A stretch of DNA of 64,000 nucleotides, taken from NCBI RefSeq assembly GCF_900142125.1, contig NZ_FQZT01000003.1, forward strand, positions 248,001 to 312,000, read 5' to 3'. The position numbers were made by a program, and so were the translations under genes. The notes below the pieces were generated by a model. That model saw nothing but the letters and a program-made list of their open reading frames with translations, was not told the DNA's origin and ran no database searches. Below are positions 28,172 to 37,250 of this stretch, piece after piece. Each line of letters opens with the position of its first letter. Within the stretch, counting starts at the first letter, position 1. The stretch is from Malonomonas rubra DSM 5091 (GTDB lineage Bacteria; Desulfobacterota; Desulfuromonadia; Desulfuromonadales; Geopsychrobacteraceae).

Positions 28172-29038
28172 TCACACCTCCTCGCCATTTGCCAAACGGC
28201 GCAGAAACGCCAAATTGGCAAAATCATCACAATGATCCTCACCCGGCGGTGTCTCGATAATCTTTGCCACGGCTGTAAAACGCCAGTCCTGCATCAAGGC
28301 GGCGAAGCCATCTGGGCCAATCAACCCGCGCCCGACATGATCGTGCCGATCGACCCGCGAACCGAGTGGCTTTTTGCTGTCATTGGCGTGAAACAGGGCA
28401 ATCTTATCGCAACCGATCAGGCGGTCGAACCGGTCCATGGTTTCTGCGTAGACCTCGGCGGAGGTCAAATCGTAACCGGCGGTGAAGGCATGACAGGTAT
28501 CGAAGCAAATAGCAAGCTTGTGACTCGGCAAACGATCAAGAATTTCAGCTAGTTCTTCAAAGCGGGCGCCCAAACAGGTTCCCTGTCCGGCGGTGTTTTC
28601 CACCAGCACACGGACATCATCAGGAGCCTGAGAAAAAATTCTGTGGAAACTTTCGATCAGCGTGTTCATACCCGATTCCGGGCCGGCACCGACATGGGCA
28701 CCTGGGTGCATCACCAAATCCTCGATACCAAGCTGCGAGCAACGCTCCATCTCATCGATAAATGCAGCGATCGATTTATTGCGCAGCTCGGGGTCGGGGC
28801 TGGCGAGATTGATCAGGTAGCTGTCGTGGGCAGCAACGTACCCGATATTGCTTTCTTGACGGGCATCATGAAAAGCGACAATCGATTTTTCCGTCAGTGG
28901 TTTCGCCTGCCAGCGGCTGGCATTGCGGGTAAACACCTGGATTGCGGTGCAGCCGACGGCTTCACCGCGCGCGAACGCTTTTTCGATGCCACCGGCGATA
29001 GAAACGTGGGCACCGATCAGCAAAGGGGGGGCGCCCAT
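28172..29038 (-). CDS. nfo: Endonuclease IV (AP endonuclease)
   Basis: 288 residues from the ATG at 29038, overlapping the upstream HAD stop as TGATG. It cuts DNA at abasic sites and 3'-blocked ends, using three metal ions. Zinc-binding segments are visible: [77 protein letters not shown] and IIETP. A TTG one codon earlier is an alternative start. Confidence 0.96.
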   Translation of the reverse strand: MGAPPLLIGAHVSIAGGIEKAFARGEAVGCTAIQVFTRNASRWQAKPLTEKSIVAFHDARQESNIGYVAAHDSYLINLASPDPELRNKSIAAFIDEMERCSQLGIEDLVMHPGAHVGAGPESGMNTLIESFHRIFSQAPDDVRVLVENTAGQGTCLGARFEELAEILDRLPSHKLAICFDTCHAFTAGYDLTSAEVYAETMDRFDRLIGCDKIALFHANDSKKPLGSRVDRHDHVGRGLIGPDGFAALMQDWRFTAVAKIIETPPGEDHCDDFANLAFLRRLANGEEV

Positions 29039-29676
29039 CAACGACTCCAGCTGTTGAGCAGAGCCCCGAGTTGCGCCGGTCGGGCCAGTTTGGCATCGAC
29101 GTAAGAATAATCGTTTTTGCAGTATTCGCCGACCAGTACCGTCTTCATTCCCAACTCTTTGGCTGTTTGCAGGTTCTGCGGCTGGTCTTCAACCATCACG
29201 CACTCCGCACCCGACAGGCCGATTTTCCCGAGCACCTGCAGGTAGGGGTCGGGGTTCGGTTTCGGCTGGTAGTTGGCGATACGGATATCGAAAATATCGG
29301 CAAACACCCCATCCAGTCCAAGAGCAGCCACCACCCGATCGACATGGCAGCGAGAGCCGTTAGTGAACACGTAACTCGGCACAGGCAAGGCTTCAATACT
29401 ACAACGCAGTTCATCATCAGCCGACAAACGGCTGCCGACATCGACCTCATGGACATAACTCAGGTAGTCCTCGGGATCGACTTCATGGTGGCGGATCAAA
29501 CCCTGCAAGGTCGTACCATAATCTTTCCAATACTTCCGCCGCAGGCCATCAACATCCTGCAGCTTGATACCGACCTGCGTCTGCATGTAATGATTAATGC
29601 GCACGTCGATCAGCGAGAAGAGATCCTTCTCTGCCGGGTAGAGCGTATTATCCAGATCGAAAAGTACCGCTTTCAT
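29038..29676 (-). CDS. HAD-family hydrolase, pyrimidine 5'-nucleotidase-like
   Basis: 212 residues. HAD motif I FDLDNTLYP, motif II in VFTNGS, motif III Lys in NYQPKPNPDPY and motif IV VEDQPQNLQTAKELGMKTV. Overall closest by eye to the pyrimidine 5'-nucleotidase (SDT1-like) branch, which dephosphorylates UMP/CMP-type substrates; exact substrate uncertain. Sits 9 nt after dapF and overlaps nfo. Confidence 0.88.
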   Translation of the reverse strand: MKAVLFDLDNTLYPAEKDLFSLIDVRINHYMQTQVGIKLQDVDGLRRKYWKDYGTTLQGLIRHHEVDPEDYLSYVHEVDVGSRLSADDELRCSIEALPVPSYVFTNGSRCHVDRVVAALGLDGVFADIFDIRIANYQPKPNPDPYLQVLGKIGLSGAECVMVEDQPQNLQTAKELGMKTVLVGEYCKNDYSYVDAKLARPAQLGALLNSWSR

Positions 29677-29685
29677 ATTGCTATC

Positions 29686-30525
29686 CTAACGCGGATTGAA
29701 GTCGCCGGAAAAAACCTCGACCGCCGGGCCGGTCATCATCACCGGGCCCTCTTCCAACCATTCCATCTGCAGGTCCCCCCCACGCAGATGATTGATGATT
29801 TTTCTTTCCGTGCGCCCGGTCAGCACCCCGGCCACCGTCACCGCCGAGGCTCCGGTGCCGCAAGCCAGGGTTTCTCCGGCACCCCGTTCCCAAGTCCGCT
29901 GGATCACTTCCGTGCGATTGACCACCTGGACGAACTCGACATTGATACGGTTCGGAAAATACTCATGATTTTCCAGCAAAGGGCCGATGGTTTCCAGCGC
30001 GCAATTTTCGACATCATCAACAAAAACCACGCAGTGCGGGTTACCCATTGAGAGGCAGGTCGCTTCGACCTCGCCCTGCGCCAAGGGAAGGGTGACGGCG
30101 ATCGCCTGCTCATTGGCAGGACCAGTCATCGGCAGCTCGCTCCGCATCAGTTTTGGCGGCCCCATGTTGACACTGACCCGCTCAACCAAGCCGGAGCCCC
30201 CTGTGAACAGATCGAGTGCCAACACACCGTTGCCGGTTTCAACATCAATGTTCAGTTTCTTGACCAGGCCGTGATCATACACATATTTGGCAACACAGCG
30301 AATGCCGTTGCCACACATCTCACCCTCACTGCCATCCGGGTTGAACATGCGCATGCGCACATCGGCTTTGTCGGACGGCATGATCAGAATCAGCCCGTCT
30401 GAACCGATACCGAAGTTGCGGTTGCTGACCCGTTGGGAAAGAATCACCGGGTCATCGACCTTCTCTTCGAAACAATTAATATAAACATAATCGTTGCCGG
30501 CGCCGTGCATTTTGGTGAATTTCAT
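29686..30525 (-). CDS. dapF: Diaminopimelate epimerase
   Basis: 279 residues. It converts LL- to meso-diaminopimelate for lysine and peptidoglycan. FTKMHGAGNDYVYIN, the first active cysteine in CGNGIRCVAKY and the second in ACGTGASAV, GNPHCVVFVDD and ERGAGET are present. First gene of a five-gene minus-strand unit; GGAGGAAAT before the ATG. Confidence 0.97.
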   Translation of the reverse strand: MKFTKMHGAGNDYVYINCFEEKVDDPVILSQRVSNRNFGIGSDGLILIMPSDKADVRMRMFNPDGSEGEMCGNGIRCVAKYVYDHGLVKKLNIDVETGNGVLALDLFTGGSGLVERVSVNMGPPKLMRSELPMTGPANEQAIAVTLPLAQGEVEATCLSMGNPHCVVFVDDVENCALETIGPLLENHEYFPNRINVEFVQVVNRTEVIQRTWERGAGETLACGTGASAVTVAGVLTGRTERKIINHLRGGDLQMEWLEEGPVMMTGPAVEVFSGDFNPR

Positions 30526-30544
30526 TTATTTCCTCCGGTTGTTG

Positions 30545-30573
30545 TTGACCTGAAGTCTCTGATACTATAAACA
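30545..30573 (+). promoter_or_regulatory. Putative promoter of the small gene / MBL unit
   Basis: TTGACC (30545-30550), 17-nt spacer and TAAACA (30568-30573), overlapping a TATAAA at 30566. About 40 nt before the ATG at 30612, in the 86-nt gap divergent from dapF. Confidence 0.45.
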
Positions 30574-30611
30574 CCCACAGACAGGCTCACAACTGAATTT
30601 ACGGAGATGAT

Positions 30612-30836
30612 ATGGCTTTTAACCTGATTACCAAAGTCTGGCAAACCGGTGCCCTCGATTGGTGGGGAATGATCGATGGTGAAGATGTTTACCTCGGCAA
30701 CCGCGAATTCCCCCTGCCACCGGAAAACGGTGATGAATGGCTGGTGCGTGCTACCGGCGACCGCTTCAAAGTCATTGAAGGCGAGATCAAACTGATCGCC
30801 AAAGAGGAGCCTCCTGAGCCGTGGAAGAGTTATTGA
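30612..30836 (+). CDS. Small conserved-looking hypothetical protein
   Basis: 74 residues, acidic, no signal peptide or membrane helix. Tryptophan-rich first half (VWQTGALDWWGMIDG) and GDEWLVRATGDRFKVIEGEI later suggest a small beta-barrel. I do not recognise the family. ACGGAGATGAT before the ATG gives a plausible ribosome site. Its 3' end overlaps the GTG start of the MBL hydrolase by 16 nt, so the two are translationally coupled and may act together. Confidence 0.7.
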   Translation: MAFNLITKVWQTGALDWWGMIDGEDVYLGNREFPLPPENGDEWLVRATGDRFKVIEGEIKLIAKEEPPEPWKSY

Positions 30837-31438
30837 TCGTCCAGCTGGATGCCAGTGAGATGGATAATTTTTCCTACTTGGTCTACTGCCCCAAAACCAT
30901 GCAGGGTGCAGCGGTCGATCCTTCGATGCGTCCAGAAGTCCTGCTGGCGGAGGCCGAACGTTTGGGCGTCCATTTGAACCTGCTGCTGAACACTCACGGT
31001 CACCAGGATCATGTCGCCGGAAACCCAAAAATTTTGGCGCAGGGCAATATTAAACTGGCTGCCAGCCCAATTGATGTCGAAAATCCCGACATTCCCCTAG
31101 CGGAGGGAGCCAAAATTCCTCTCGGCGCGGGCGAGATTGACGTGCTGCATACCCCTGGCCACACACCCGGCTCAGTGGTGTTTAAAATCGGTCGCAACAT
31201 TATCACCGGCGACACTCTCTTCGTCAGTCGCTGCGGCCGCGCAGACCTTCCGGGCAGCAAAGTAGACGATTTGTACACCAGCCTGCTGCGTTTGAAAAAA
31301 CTCCCCCCGGAGACGAAAGTTTATCCCGGTCACGACTACGGCCCGACACCGACCTCGACGATCGGTTGGGAGCTACAAAACAACGATTTCCTCAAATGTC
31401 CCGATCTCGACAGTTTCATCAAACTTCGTCTCGGGTAA
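30821..31438 (+). CDS. MBL-fold metallo-hydrolase (glyoxalase II / persulfide dioxygenase-like)
   Basis: 205 residues from a GTG start with GAGGAG upstream. Metal ligands: THGHQDH (H59, H61, D63, H64), HTPGHTPGS, TGDTLF and PGHDYGP. The segment SRCGRADLPGS resembles the glyoxalase II/ETHE1 side of the superfamily, which handles glutathione thioesters or persulfides; the reaction here is uncertain. Coupled to the preceding small gene; followed by a strong terminator. Confidence 0.9.
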   Translation: MEELLIVQLDASEMDNFSYLVYCPKTMQGAAVDPSMRPEVLLAEAERLGVHLNLLLNTHGHQDHVAGNPKILAQGNIKLAASPIDVENPDIPLAEGAKIPLGAGEIDVLHTPGHTPGSVVFKIGRNIITGDTLFVSRCGRADLPGSKVDDLYTSLLRLKKLPPETKVYPGHDYGPTPTSTIGWELQNNDFLKCPDLDSFIKLRLG

Positions 31439-31444
31439 ACGAAA

Positions 31445-31482
31445 AACGGCTCTGCAATAAATCTGCAGAGCCGTTATCTTTT
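31445..31482 (+). terminator. Terminator between convergent MBL and RDD genes
   Basis: A perfect 12-bp stem AACGGCTCTGCA / TGCAGAGCCGTT with a 7-nt loop followed by ATCTTTT, 6 nt after the MBL stop. A preceding A-run means it could serve both strands. Confidence 0.82.
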
Positions 31483-31506
31483 CAAACGTTTAAATTCCCG
31501 TCACCG

Positions 31507-32994
31507 TCACCCGTCTTCTGCAATCGCTTTGAGTGAAATCAAACGGGTCCCCGCCAGTCGATCGTTCCAGCCACGCCTTTCTGCGCTCGTGAGAATCGCT
31601 AGATAACCGAGCCCAAAGGGTAACAGCTGCAGCAAGCCACCGACACTGCGAAGGAAGGCCTGCGAAAACAATAATGATTCGCCATTGGCCGATTCAACCC
31701 GCAAACCTGCCAGCATCTTCCCTGGAGTTTGTCCGGCGAGAAAATGAAACAGCGTAAAATAGCCAAATGCGAGAGAGAACAGCACAAGAAAATAAGGGAT
31801 GGACAGGGCGAGCAAACTCTCGAATGTCGGCAACAGGCCACCAGCCGGGGAGATTGCCGCCTCGGCTGCAATCAGGAAGCTGATGGCAACAAAGAGCAAT
31901 AAAGTTAAATCACAAGCAAAAGCAACGACCCGCGTACCGGTTGCTGGCAACAGGGGATCAACGTCCTCCTCTGCATTTTCAACGATCGACTCAGGCTCTT
32001 CGCTCTCCCCCGCCACAGCACCGATGGCAGCAACAGACACTGCAGTCGCAGCGGCAACTGCCCCAGGCTCACCCATCTCTGTCTGGGGTGTGGATAGAGC
32101 AACAGTTCCATTCCCCTCCAGCAATTCGTCTTCACCTGCAGGAGTGACGGCTGCATCCTCAACCGGCTGCGGAGGTGGGAAAAAATCACCCTGGAGGGAA
32201 TCTTCGTCATCCTGAAGGTATTCGTCCAAAGAAAGTGATGACGCTTCAGAACGCACCTCAGCCGACAGAAAATCGTCCTCTTCTATGTCAGCGACTTCTG
32301 TTTCGGTATCGAGAGAATGGGGCGTTGTAATGGAATCCGATTCCGGAGCCTCCTCATCCTGAGAAGACTCCGGTAATTCAAAAGGGTCTTTAGGGTCCTC
32401 CTTGGCCCCTGCGCCCTCTTCTTCATCATCAAAATTAACGGTGTCAGGCTCAAACGAGAGATCGTCCTCGATAGGCTCCTCAATTTCTCCACCGGGATCA
32501 AAACCGAAATCATCTTCCAGTTCATCACCTCCACCGGCGACTTCGCTATCACTATCCACATCGAAGCTGAAATCATCGCCGCTCGCGGCCCCTCCCTCCT
32601 GTTCGGGAGAAGGTAGAGTCTCTTCGACATCTTCATCGGCAGAAGCCTCTTCAAACAGTTCGTCGAAAGAGAGATCTTCCTCTTCTTCGCTATCGCCCAT
32701 AAAGTCAAAGCCGAAATCATCGCCTTCGTTACTGTCTTCAGCACTATCGGCCGCCTCGTTGACGGCCTGTTCTTCAGCGACAGCTTCCGGTGCAGCTGTG
32801 GCCGCAGCAGCGACCACTTCTTCAGCAATGCTGTCGTCTGCTTCAGACGGAAGTGCTCCTGGCGAAGCCATCTGCCCTGGAAAAAGGACACTTACTATCC
32901 CGAAACGTTGCTTGTGCTCAGCCAGATCCTTACCGCACTTTTTGCAACTGTCGAGATAGTCAAAACTGTTGTAGCCGCATTTAGGGCATCTCAT
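31507..32994 (-). CDS. Zinc-ribbon protein with long acidic linker and C-terminal RDD membrane domain
   Basis: 495 residues. The N-terminus is a four-cysteine ribbon (MRCPKCGYNSFDYLDSCKKCGKD). Residues ~60-330 are extremely Glu/Asp/Ser-rich with imperfect repeats of the type DDFGFD / DDFSFD / EDDLSFE, probably disordered. The last ~150 residues are an RDD domain: GTRVVAFACDLTLLLFVAISFL, a second pair of helices, and QTPGKMLAGLRVES. The RDD part lies in the membrane; the ribbon and acidic tail should be cytoplasmic. Function unknown. Overlaps the rsmE stop by 4 nt (ATGA). Confidence 0.85.
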   Translation of the reverse strand: MRCPKCGYNSFDYLDSCKKCGKDLAEHKQRFGIVSVLFPGQMASPGALPSEADDSIAEEVVAAAATAAPEAVAEEQAVNEAADSAEDSNEGDDFGFDFMGDSEEEEDLSFDELFEEASADEDVEETLPSPEQEGGAASGDDFSFDVDSDSEVAGGGDELEDDFGFDPGGEIEEPIEDDLSFEPDTVNFDDEEEGAGAKEDPKDPFELPESSQDEEAPESDSITTPHSLDTETEVADIEEDDFLSAEVRSEASSLSLDEYLQDDEDSLQGDFFPPPQPVEDAAVTPAGEDELLEGNGTVALSTPQTEMGEPGAVAAATAVSVAAIGAVAGESEEPESIVENAEEDVDPLLPATGTRVVAFACDLTLLLFVAISFLIAAEAAISPAGGLLPTFESLLALSIPYFLVLFSLAFGYFTLFHFLAGQTPGKMLAGLRVESANGESLLFSQAFLRSVGGLLQLLPFGLGYLAILTSAERRGWNDRLAGTRLISLKAIAEDG

Positions 32995-33758
32995 GACTCA
33001 TCCTTTCCTTGGTCCGCAGCTCCTTCGCTGCCCCAGCCTTTCGCTAAATCACCATAAAGATATTGTAAAATTGTCATAATCGCAAGTCCAGCGGTCTCGG
33101 TACGCAAGATTCTCGGCCCCAGACTGACGGCCTGATAGCCCGCAGAGCGAGCCTGCTCAGCCTCCTGCTTACTGATTCCACCTTCAGGTCCAACAAGAAC
33201 GGCAACGCTTTTCGGCAAGCCTTTTGTCAACAGCTGGCCGAGCGGTTGCTGGCTTTCTTCCCACAACATTAATTTGAGATCGGCATCAACCGCATGAAGA
33301 GCCGACAACAGGTTCTGTTCGAGCTGCAGCTGTGGCAAATGTGGCTGTCCCGACTGTCGAGCTGCCTCCTGAACAATTTTCCGCCAGCGGGTCAGCCGTT
33401 TTTGTTCGCGTTCACCTTTCAGCTTACCGACACTGCGCTCCATCTGTGTTGGCAAAAAATGATTGACGCCCAGCTCGGTTCCTTTTTGCAGCACCAGTTC
33501 CAGCTTCTCCCCCTTCGGCAGCCCCTGGATCAATTTCAGCCGGCATTCAGGTTCCGGACACTGGTGACGTGAAATGATCTCGGCACTGAAATCCTCCCGG
33601 ATCACCACCCGCGCAACCTGGCCACGGCCGTCAAAAAGATCAACTTCAGTACCGGGCGAGATCCGCAGTACGGTGCGCAGATGCCTGAGAACATCCTCCG
33701 GAAGCTCAACCCGTGACTGCACTGTGCCGGGCAAATCTTCGACAAAAAATCGCTGCAT
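32991..33758 (-). CDS. rsmE: 16S rRNA m3U1498 methyltransferase
   Basis: 255 residues. An N-terminal PUA-like part (QRFFVEDLPG, HLRTVLRISPGTEVDLFDGRG) precedes a SPOUT knot: KGTELGVNHFLPTQMERSV, LVGPEGGISKQEAEQA and LGPRILRTETAGLAIMTILQY. Methylates U1498 of 16S rRNA using SAM. Start codon abuts the prmA stop, a common pairing. Confidence 0.95.
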   Translation of the reverse strand: MQRFFVEDLPGTVQSRVELPEDVLRHLRTVLRISPGTEVDLFDGRGQVARVVIREDFSAEIISRHQCPEPECRLKLIQGLPKGEKLELVLQKGTELGVNHFLPTQMERSVGKLKGEREQKRLTRWRKIVQEAARQSGQPHLPQLQLEQNLLSALHAVDADLKLMLWEESQQPLGQLLTKGLPKSVAVLVGPEGGISKQEAEQARSAGYQAVSLGPRILRTETAGLAIMTILQYLYGDLAKGWGSEGAADQGKDES

Positions 33759-34676
33759 CTATTTCCGCCGGTAGAGCAAACAAATCCACTCGTCCTGAAA
33801 CTCTGTCGGGTACGACTCTAGCGGCAGATCAGCAAAGCCCTGTCGCACCAGGCTTTCTTTCTCTCGCAGAATCCCGGACAACACCAGCCAACCGCCTGGC
33901 CGCAGATGCTCGAGAAAATCATTTTTCAAACGGATATTCTCTTCAGCCAGGATATTAGCGACCAGCAGATCATATTCACCCGGCAGTTCTTCCAGTGGCT
34001 GAGAGCTGATTTCGATGCAATCCTGATAGCCGTTTTTGACCACATTTTCCGTCGCCACCCGGCAGGCCAACGGATCGATATCATTCGCCAAGATTTTAGG
34101 GCAACCTAAAGCCGCAGCCCCTAAAGCGAGGATCCCGGAGCCGGTGCCAACATCAAGCATATCGCTTGGAGGGTTGTCAGCAGCGAGCAGATCAGCAATC
34201 GTCTTCAGACAGAGCATGGTGGTTCCATGCGTACCGGTGCCGAAAGCCATACCGGGGTCGATCTCGATGGCTACTTCTCCGTTCTCAGTCTGGTAATCCT
34301 CCCAGCTAGGGTGAATCACCAGGCGCGATCCGATTCGCATGGTAGAGAAATTCTGCTTCCAGTTCTCTGCCCAATCTTCCATGTGAACCTGCTTCGGCTC
34401 ACTCACATTAAACTGTTCGGCCAGCAATGCCGGCAGCTCTGCCAACTCCTGTTCAATCGTTTCCTTAAGCGAAGAAATATTAGCAATCTCTTCAAAGTAA
34501 ACTTTCAGGCAGTAACTTTTTTCCGGGTCGAGATCTTCATCCGGGACAACAAAAGTGTCCAGCTGCCGCTCTTCAACAACAGTCCCTCCGGCACCCAATT
34601 CCGCGACGACCGCGCCTGCAAGCTCGACCCAGCGACCCGGCATATCAATTTCTATAACAACCCACTCGTTATCCAT
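33759..34676 (-). CDS. prmA: Ribosomal protein L11 methyltransferase
   Basis: 305 residues. N-terminal substrate-recognition part, then the SAM-binding fold: GMAFGTGTHGTTMLCL, DMLDVGTGSGILALGAAALG, ANDIDPLACRVATENV and LLVANILAE (the NPPY-like motif II). Trimethylates lysines of L11. First gene of a three-gene unit with rsmE and the RDD gene; TAGGTCGTT before the ATG. Confidence 0.95.
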   Translation of the reverse strand: MDNEWVVIEIDMPGRWVELAGAVVAELGAGGTVVEERQLDTFVVPDEDLDPEKSYCLKVYFEEIANISSLKETIEQELAELPALLAEQFNVSEPKQVHMEDWAENWKQNFSTMRIGSRLVIHPSWEDYQTENGEVAIEIDPGMAFGTGTHGTTMLCLKTIADLLAADNPPSDMLDVGTGSGILALGAAALGCPKILANDIDPLACRVATENVVKNGYQDCIEISSQPLEELPGEYDLLVANILAEENIRLKNDFLEHLRPGGWLVLSGILREKESLVRQGFADLPLESYPTEFQDEWICLLYRRK

Positions 34677-34863
34677 AACGACCTAATGAATAGTGCAAAC
34701 AAGATTGATAACGGAGCAAACCAAGAAAAAAGTTGACACAATCGGCAAACTCCGGCTATTCCTAAATTTAGCCCAATGAGACGGCTACTCCTTTTTGAAA
34801 TCAGGAGTTTATCACATTTTTCTAGCAAAAAAAGCAGATAATTAAAAAAATTTATCATCTTGC

Positions 34864-34892
34864 TTGCACTTATTAATCCTCTCTGTTAAAGT
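34864..34892 (+). promoter_or_regulatory. Putative promoter of the OmpR-type two-component operon
   Basis: TTGCAC (34864-34869), a 17-nt spacer and TAAAGT (34887-34892). If used, the message has a leader of about 170 nt before the ATG at 35070. The rest of the 393-nt gap upstream (34677-34863) is AT-rich with nothing else recognised. Confidence 0.45.
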
Positions 34893-35069
34893 TAGGGCTG
34901 ATTTTCATGAGCAGACCCTATAAAAAATCAGAGCCATCGACGCAAAGTCGATGCAACACCTTGAAATATTAAGAAAATAGTAGCTGTTTCAGGCAGCGAT
35001 CAGAATCTGATAAAAATTGAGACGCGAGGCGCTGCATGACCTCGACATCTTGCACTGAAGGAGAATTCA
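34893..35069 (+). promoter_or_regulatory. Structured 5' leader of the two-component operon
   Basis: Several pairings are visible: TAGGG/CCCTA (34893-34897 with 34916-34920), interlocked with CTGATTTT/AAAATCAG (34898-34905 with 34924-34931), so the two compete; CATCGAC/GTCGATG with loop GCAAA (34935-34941 with 34947-34953); GCAGCG/CGCTGC (34993-34998 with 35030-35035), which competes with CGAGG/CCTCG (35025-35029 with 35040-35044). The last lies shortly before the AAGGAGA ribosome site. No known riboswitch class was recognised. Confidence 0.4.
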
Positions 35070-35744
35070 ATGCGCATCCTGGTAGTTGAAGACGAAAAGA
35101 AGGTTGCCAGCTTTATCAAGCGGGGTCTGGAAGAAGAAGAATTTGCCGTCGACGTTGCCTACGATGGCGAAGAAGGCGTCTACATGGCGGAAAACAACAC
35201 CTATGATCTGATCCTGATGGACGTCATGCTGCCGAAAAAAGACGGTTTGAGCGCTATCAGGGAGATCCGGGAAAAGAATATCCCGGTACCGATCCTCTGC
35301 CTCACGGCAAAAGATACGGTCGATGACATCGTTTCTGGCCTCGATATCGGCAGCGACGACTACCTGACCAAGCCGTTCGCCTTTGCCGAACTGGTCGCTC
35401 GCGTGCGCGCCCTGATCCGCCGTGGTTCGCAGGACCGTGGTGCTGAGCTCTATTTTGCAGACCTGCGGCTCGACCCGGTTGGGCACAAAGTCTGGCGCAG
35501 CAGCAAGGAGATCGATCTCACTGCTAAAGAGTACGCCCTGCTCGAATACTTCATGCGCAACCCGAACCAGGTCCTCACCCGGACCATGATTGCCGAGCAC
35601 GTCTGGGACTACACCTTCGATTCCTTCACCAACATTATCGATGTGTACGTCAACTACCTGCGTAAGAAGATCGACCGGGACTTCGACAAAAAGCTGATCC
35701 ACACCGTACGTGGCGTCGGTTACGTGCTCAAGGAGTCAGATTAA
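35070..35744 (+). CDS. OmpR-family response regulator
   Basis: 224 residues. Receiver: VVEDEKKV acidic pocket, phospho-Asp in LILMDVMLP, Thr in CLTAKD and Lys in LTKPF. Winged-helix DNA-binding domain: IDLTAKEYALLEYFMRNPNQVLTR and the C-terminal HTVRGVGYVLK. By eye it resembles the CusR/CopR-type regulators paired with heavy-metal sensors, but the signal is not known. Its stop codon is directly followed by the TTG of the kinase gene. Confidence 0.94.
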   Translation: MRILVVEDEKKVASFIKRGLEEEEFAVDVAYDGEEGVYMAENNTYDLILMDVMLPKKDGLSAIREIREKNIPVPILCLTAKDTVDDIVSGLDIGSDDYLTKPFAFAELVARVRALIRRGSQDRGAELYFADLRLDPVGHKVWRSSKEIDLTAKEYALLEYFMRNPNQVLTRTMIAEHVWDYTFDSFTNIIDVYVNYLRKKIDRDFDKKLIHTVRGVGYVLKESD

Positions 35745-37175
35745 TTGCCGACCGGCACTAAGCTGAGAAACCGCCTCACCCTCTGGAGCTTTGTTCTGCT
35801 TTCCATGCTCCTGGGTGTGGGCGGTTTTTTTTGTTATAACGCTCATCAGCAGGAGCAGCTCCGTAATCTGGACAGGCAACTGCTGTTTATCGCCCGAAAT
35901 TTTGCCTGCAGTTACCGCGAAGTTGCACCGCTGGAATCTGTTCAGAGCGAGTTCTGCAGCGACTTCAATCGGCTGGCGATCCACCAGGCAGGTGCGCAGG
36001 CAATAGCCCTTTACTCGGCCGAGGGGAAAATCCTCTGCAGCAATCGGCATCCCGTATCCCACCTGCTACAGCTGGACGAAAATGCACAGAAGAACTCATC
36101 GACAGGCAAGGCCTACTTTGAAACTCTGAACGATATCGACGAGCAAAAAATCCGCCGGCTGACCTTTCCAGTCATCCAGCAGGACCAGGCCTTTTATCAC
36201 CTGCAGCTTGGCCATCCCCTTGATCAGCTCGAAGCGGAATTAGCCGGATACGGATTAATCCTGACGGCCATCGGCCTTTCTTTCGCCTGTTTGCTGACGC
36301 TGGCCCAATGGCTTTTCCTTGGCAGCCTTTTTTCACCGATCCAGCGCTTGTCAATACAGATGGATGAAACATCCGAAGAGAACCTGAGACAAAGGTTCAG
36401 ACCGCCTTTTTTAGCAGGGGCCGAAATACAACAATTGGCCGCCAGCTATAACGGCTTTACCGAACGGATAACCAGCATCCTGAAGCGTTCTCGCCAATTT
36501 GCCACTGATGTCACTCACGAACTACGCACCCCCTTGACCATCATGCGCGGAGAAACGGAACTTGCTCTGCGCGGTGACAAAACGGCCGAAGAGTTGAAGC
36601 AAGTCCTCAACTCCAACCTGGAAGAACTCAGTCGCATGGGGCACCTGGTCGATGACCTTCTGCTGTTATCGAAAAGTGAGCTTGGCGAAATACCGTTGAA
36701 AATGGAAGCCCTCAATTTGAACGGACTGCTCGAAGAGCTGCATTTTCACGGCACCATTATCGCCGAGCCGAAACAGATTACCGTCAACTTAAAGGGGCCG
36801 GAAAAGCAGGTCAGCCTTTTCGCCGATGCCAACCGCATCCGCCAAGTCTTCCTCAACCTGCTGACAAATGGTATCAAATATACCCCTGAAGGCGGCAGCG
36901 TCACCATCGACTGGACAGTCCAGGAAGAAACCGCACGGATTATTTTCCAGGATACTGGCATCGGCATCGACAGTGAACATCAGCAACATATTTTCGACAG
37001 ATTCTACCGCATCAACAAAACTGGCAACCGCAACGATGGCGGCTCGGGATTGGGATTGGCCATCGCCAAGTGGCTGGTCGAGGCCCACGGCGGCTCAATC
37101 ATGGTCTGTTCAGTTCCGGGCGAAGGCAGTAGCTTCGCCATAACGCTGCCGCTGACTCACAAGCCGGACAAATGA
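35745..37175 (+). CDS. Membrane sensor histidine kinase
   Basis: 476 residues from a TTG start adjacent to the regulator stop, with AAGGAG 9 nt upstream. Two membrane helices (about 12-32 and 170-195) flank a ~135-residue periplasmic part with four cysteines or so (FACSYREV, SEFCSDFN). A HAMP region follows, then H-box TDVTHELRTPLTIMRGE, N-box FLNLLTNGIKYTPEGG, FQDTGIGID and GGSGLGLAIAKW. It should phosphorylate the preceding regulator. No terminator directly follows; the nearest is at 37292. Confidence 0.93.
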   Translation: MPTGTKLRNRLTLWSFVLLSMLLGVGGFFCYNAHQQEQLRNLDRQLLFIARNFACSYREVAPLESVQSEFCSDFNRLAIHQAGAQAIALYSAEGKILCSNRHPVSHLLQLDENAQKNSSTGKAYFETLNDIDEQKIRRLTFPVIQQDQAFYHLQLGHPLDQLEAELAGYGLILTAIGLSFACLLTLAQWLFLGSLFSPIQRLSIQMDETSEENLRQRFRPPFLAGAEIQQLAASYNGFTERITSILKRSRQFATDVTHELRTPLTIMRGETELALRGDKTAEELKQVLNSNLEELSRMGHLVDDLLLLSKSELGEIPLKMEALNLNGLLEELHFHGTIIAEPKQITVNLKGPEKQVSLFADANRIRQVFLNLLTNGIKYTPEGGSVTIDWTVQEETARIIFQDTGIGIDSEHQQHIFDRFYRINKTGNRNDGGSGLGLAIAKWLVEAHGGSIMVCSVPGEGSSFAITLPLTHKPDK

Positions 37176-37250
37176 AAATAGGCGAGTAATCTCAGAATAT
37201 TGCAAAGCGAGAATTAAATAATCATTTTTCAGTTCACTTTTACCCGCAGG

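Noticed and set aside
34935-34953. c-di-GMP (GEMM) riboswitch, suggested by ACGCAAAGTC
   Set aside because: Only the short GCAAA-loop hairpin resembles the motif; the second stem and conserved receptor bases are absent.
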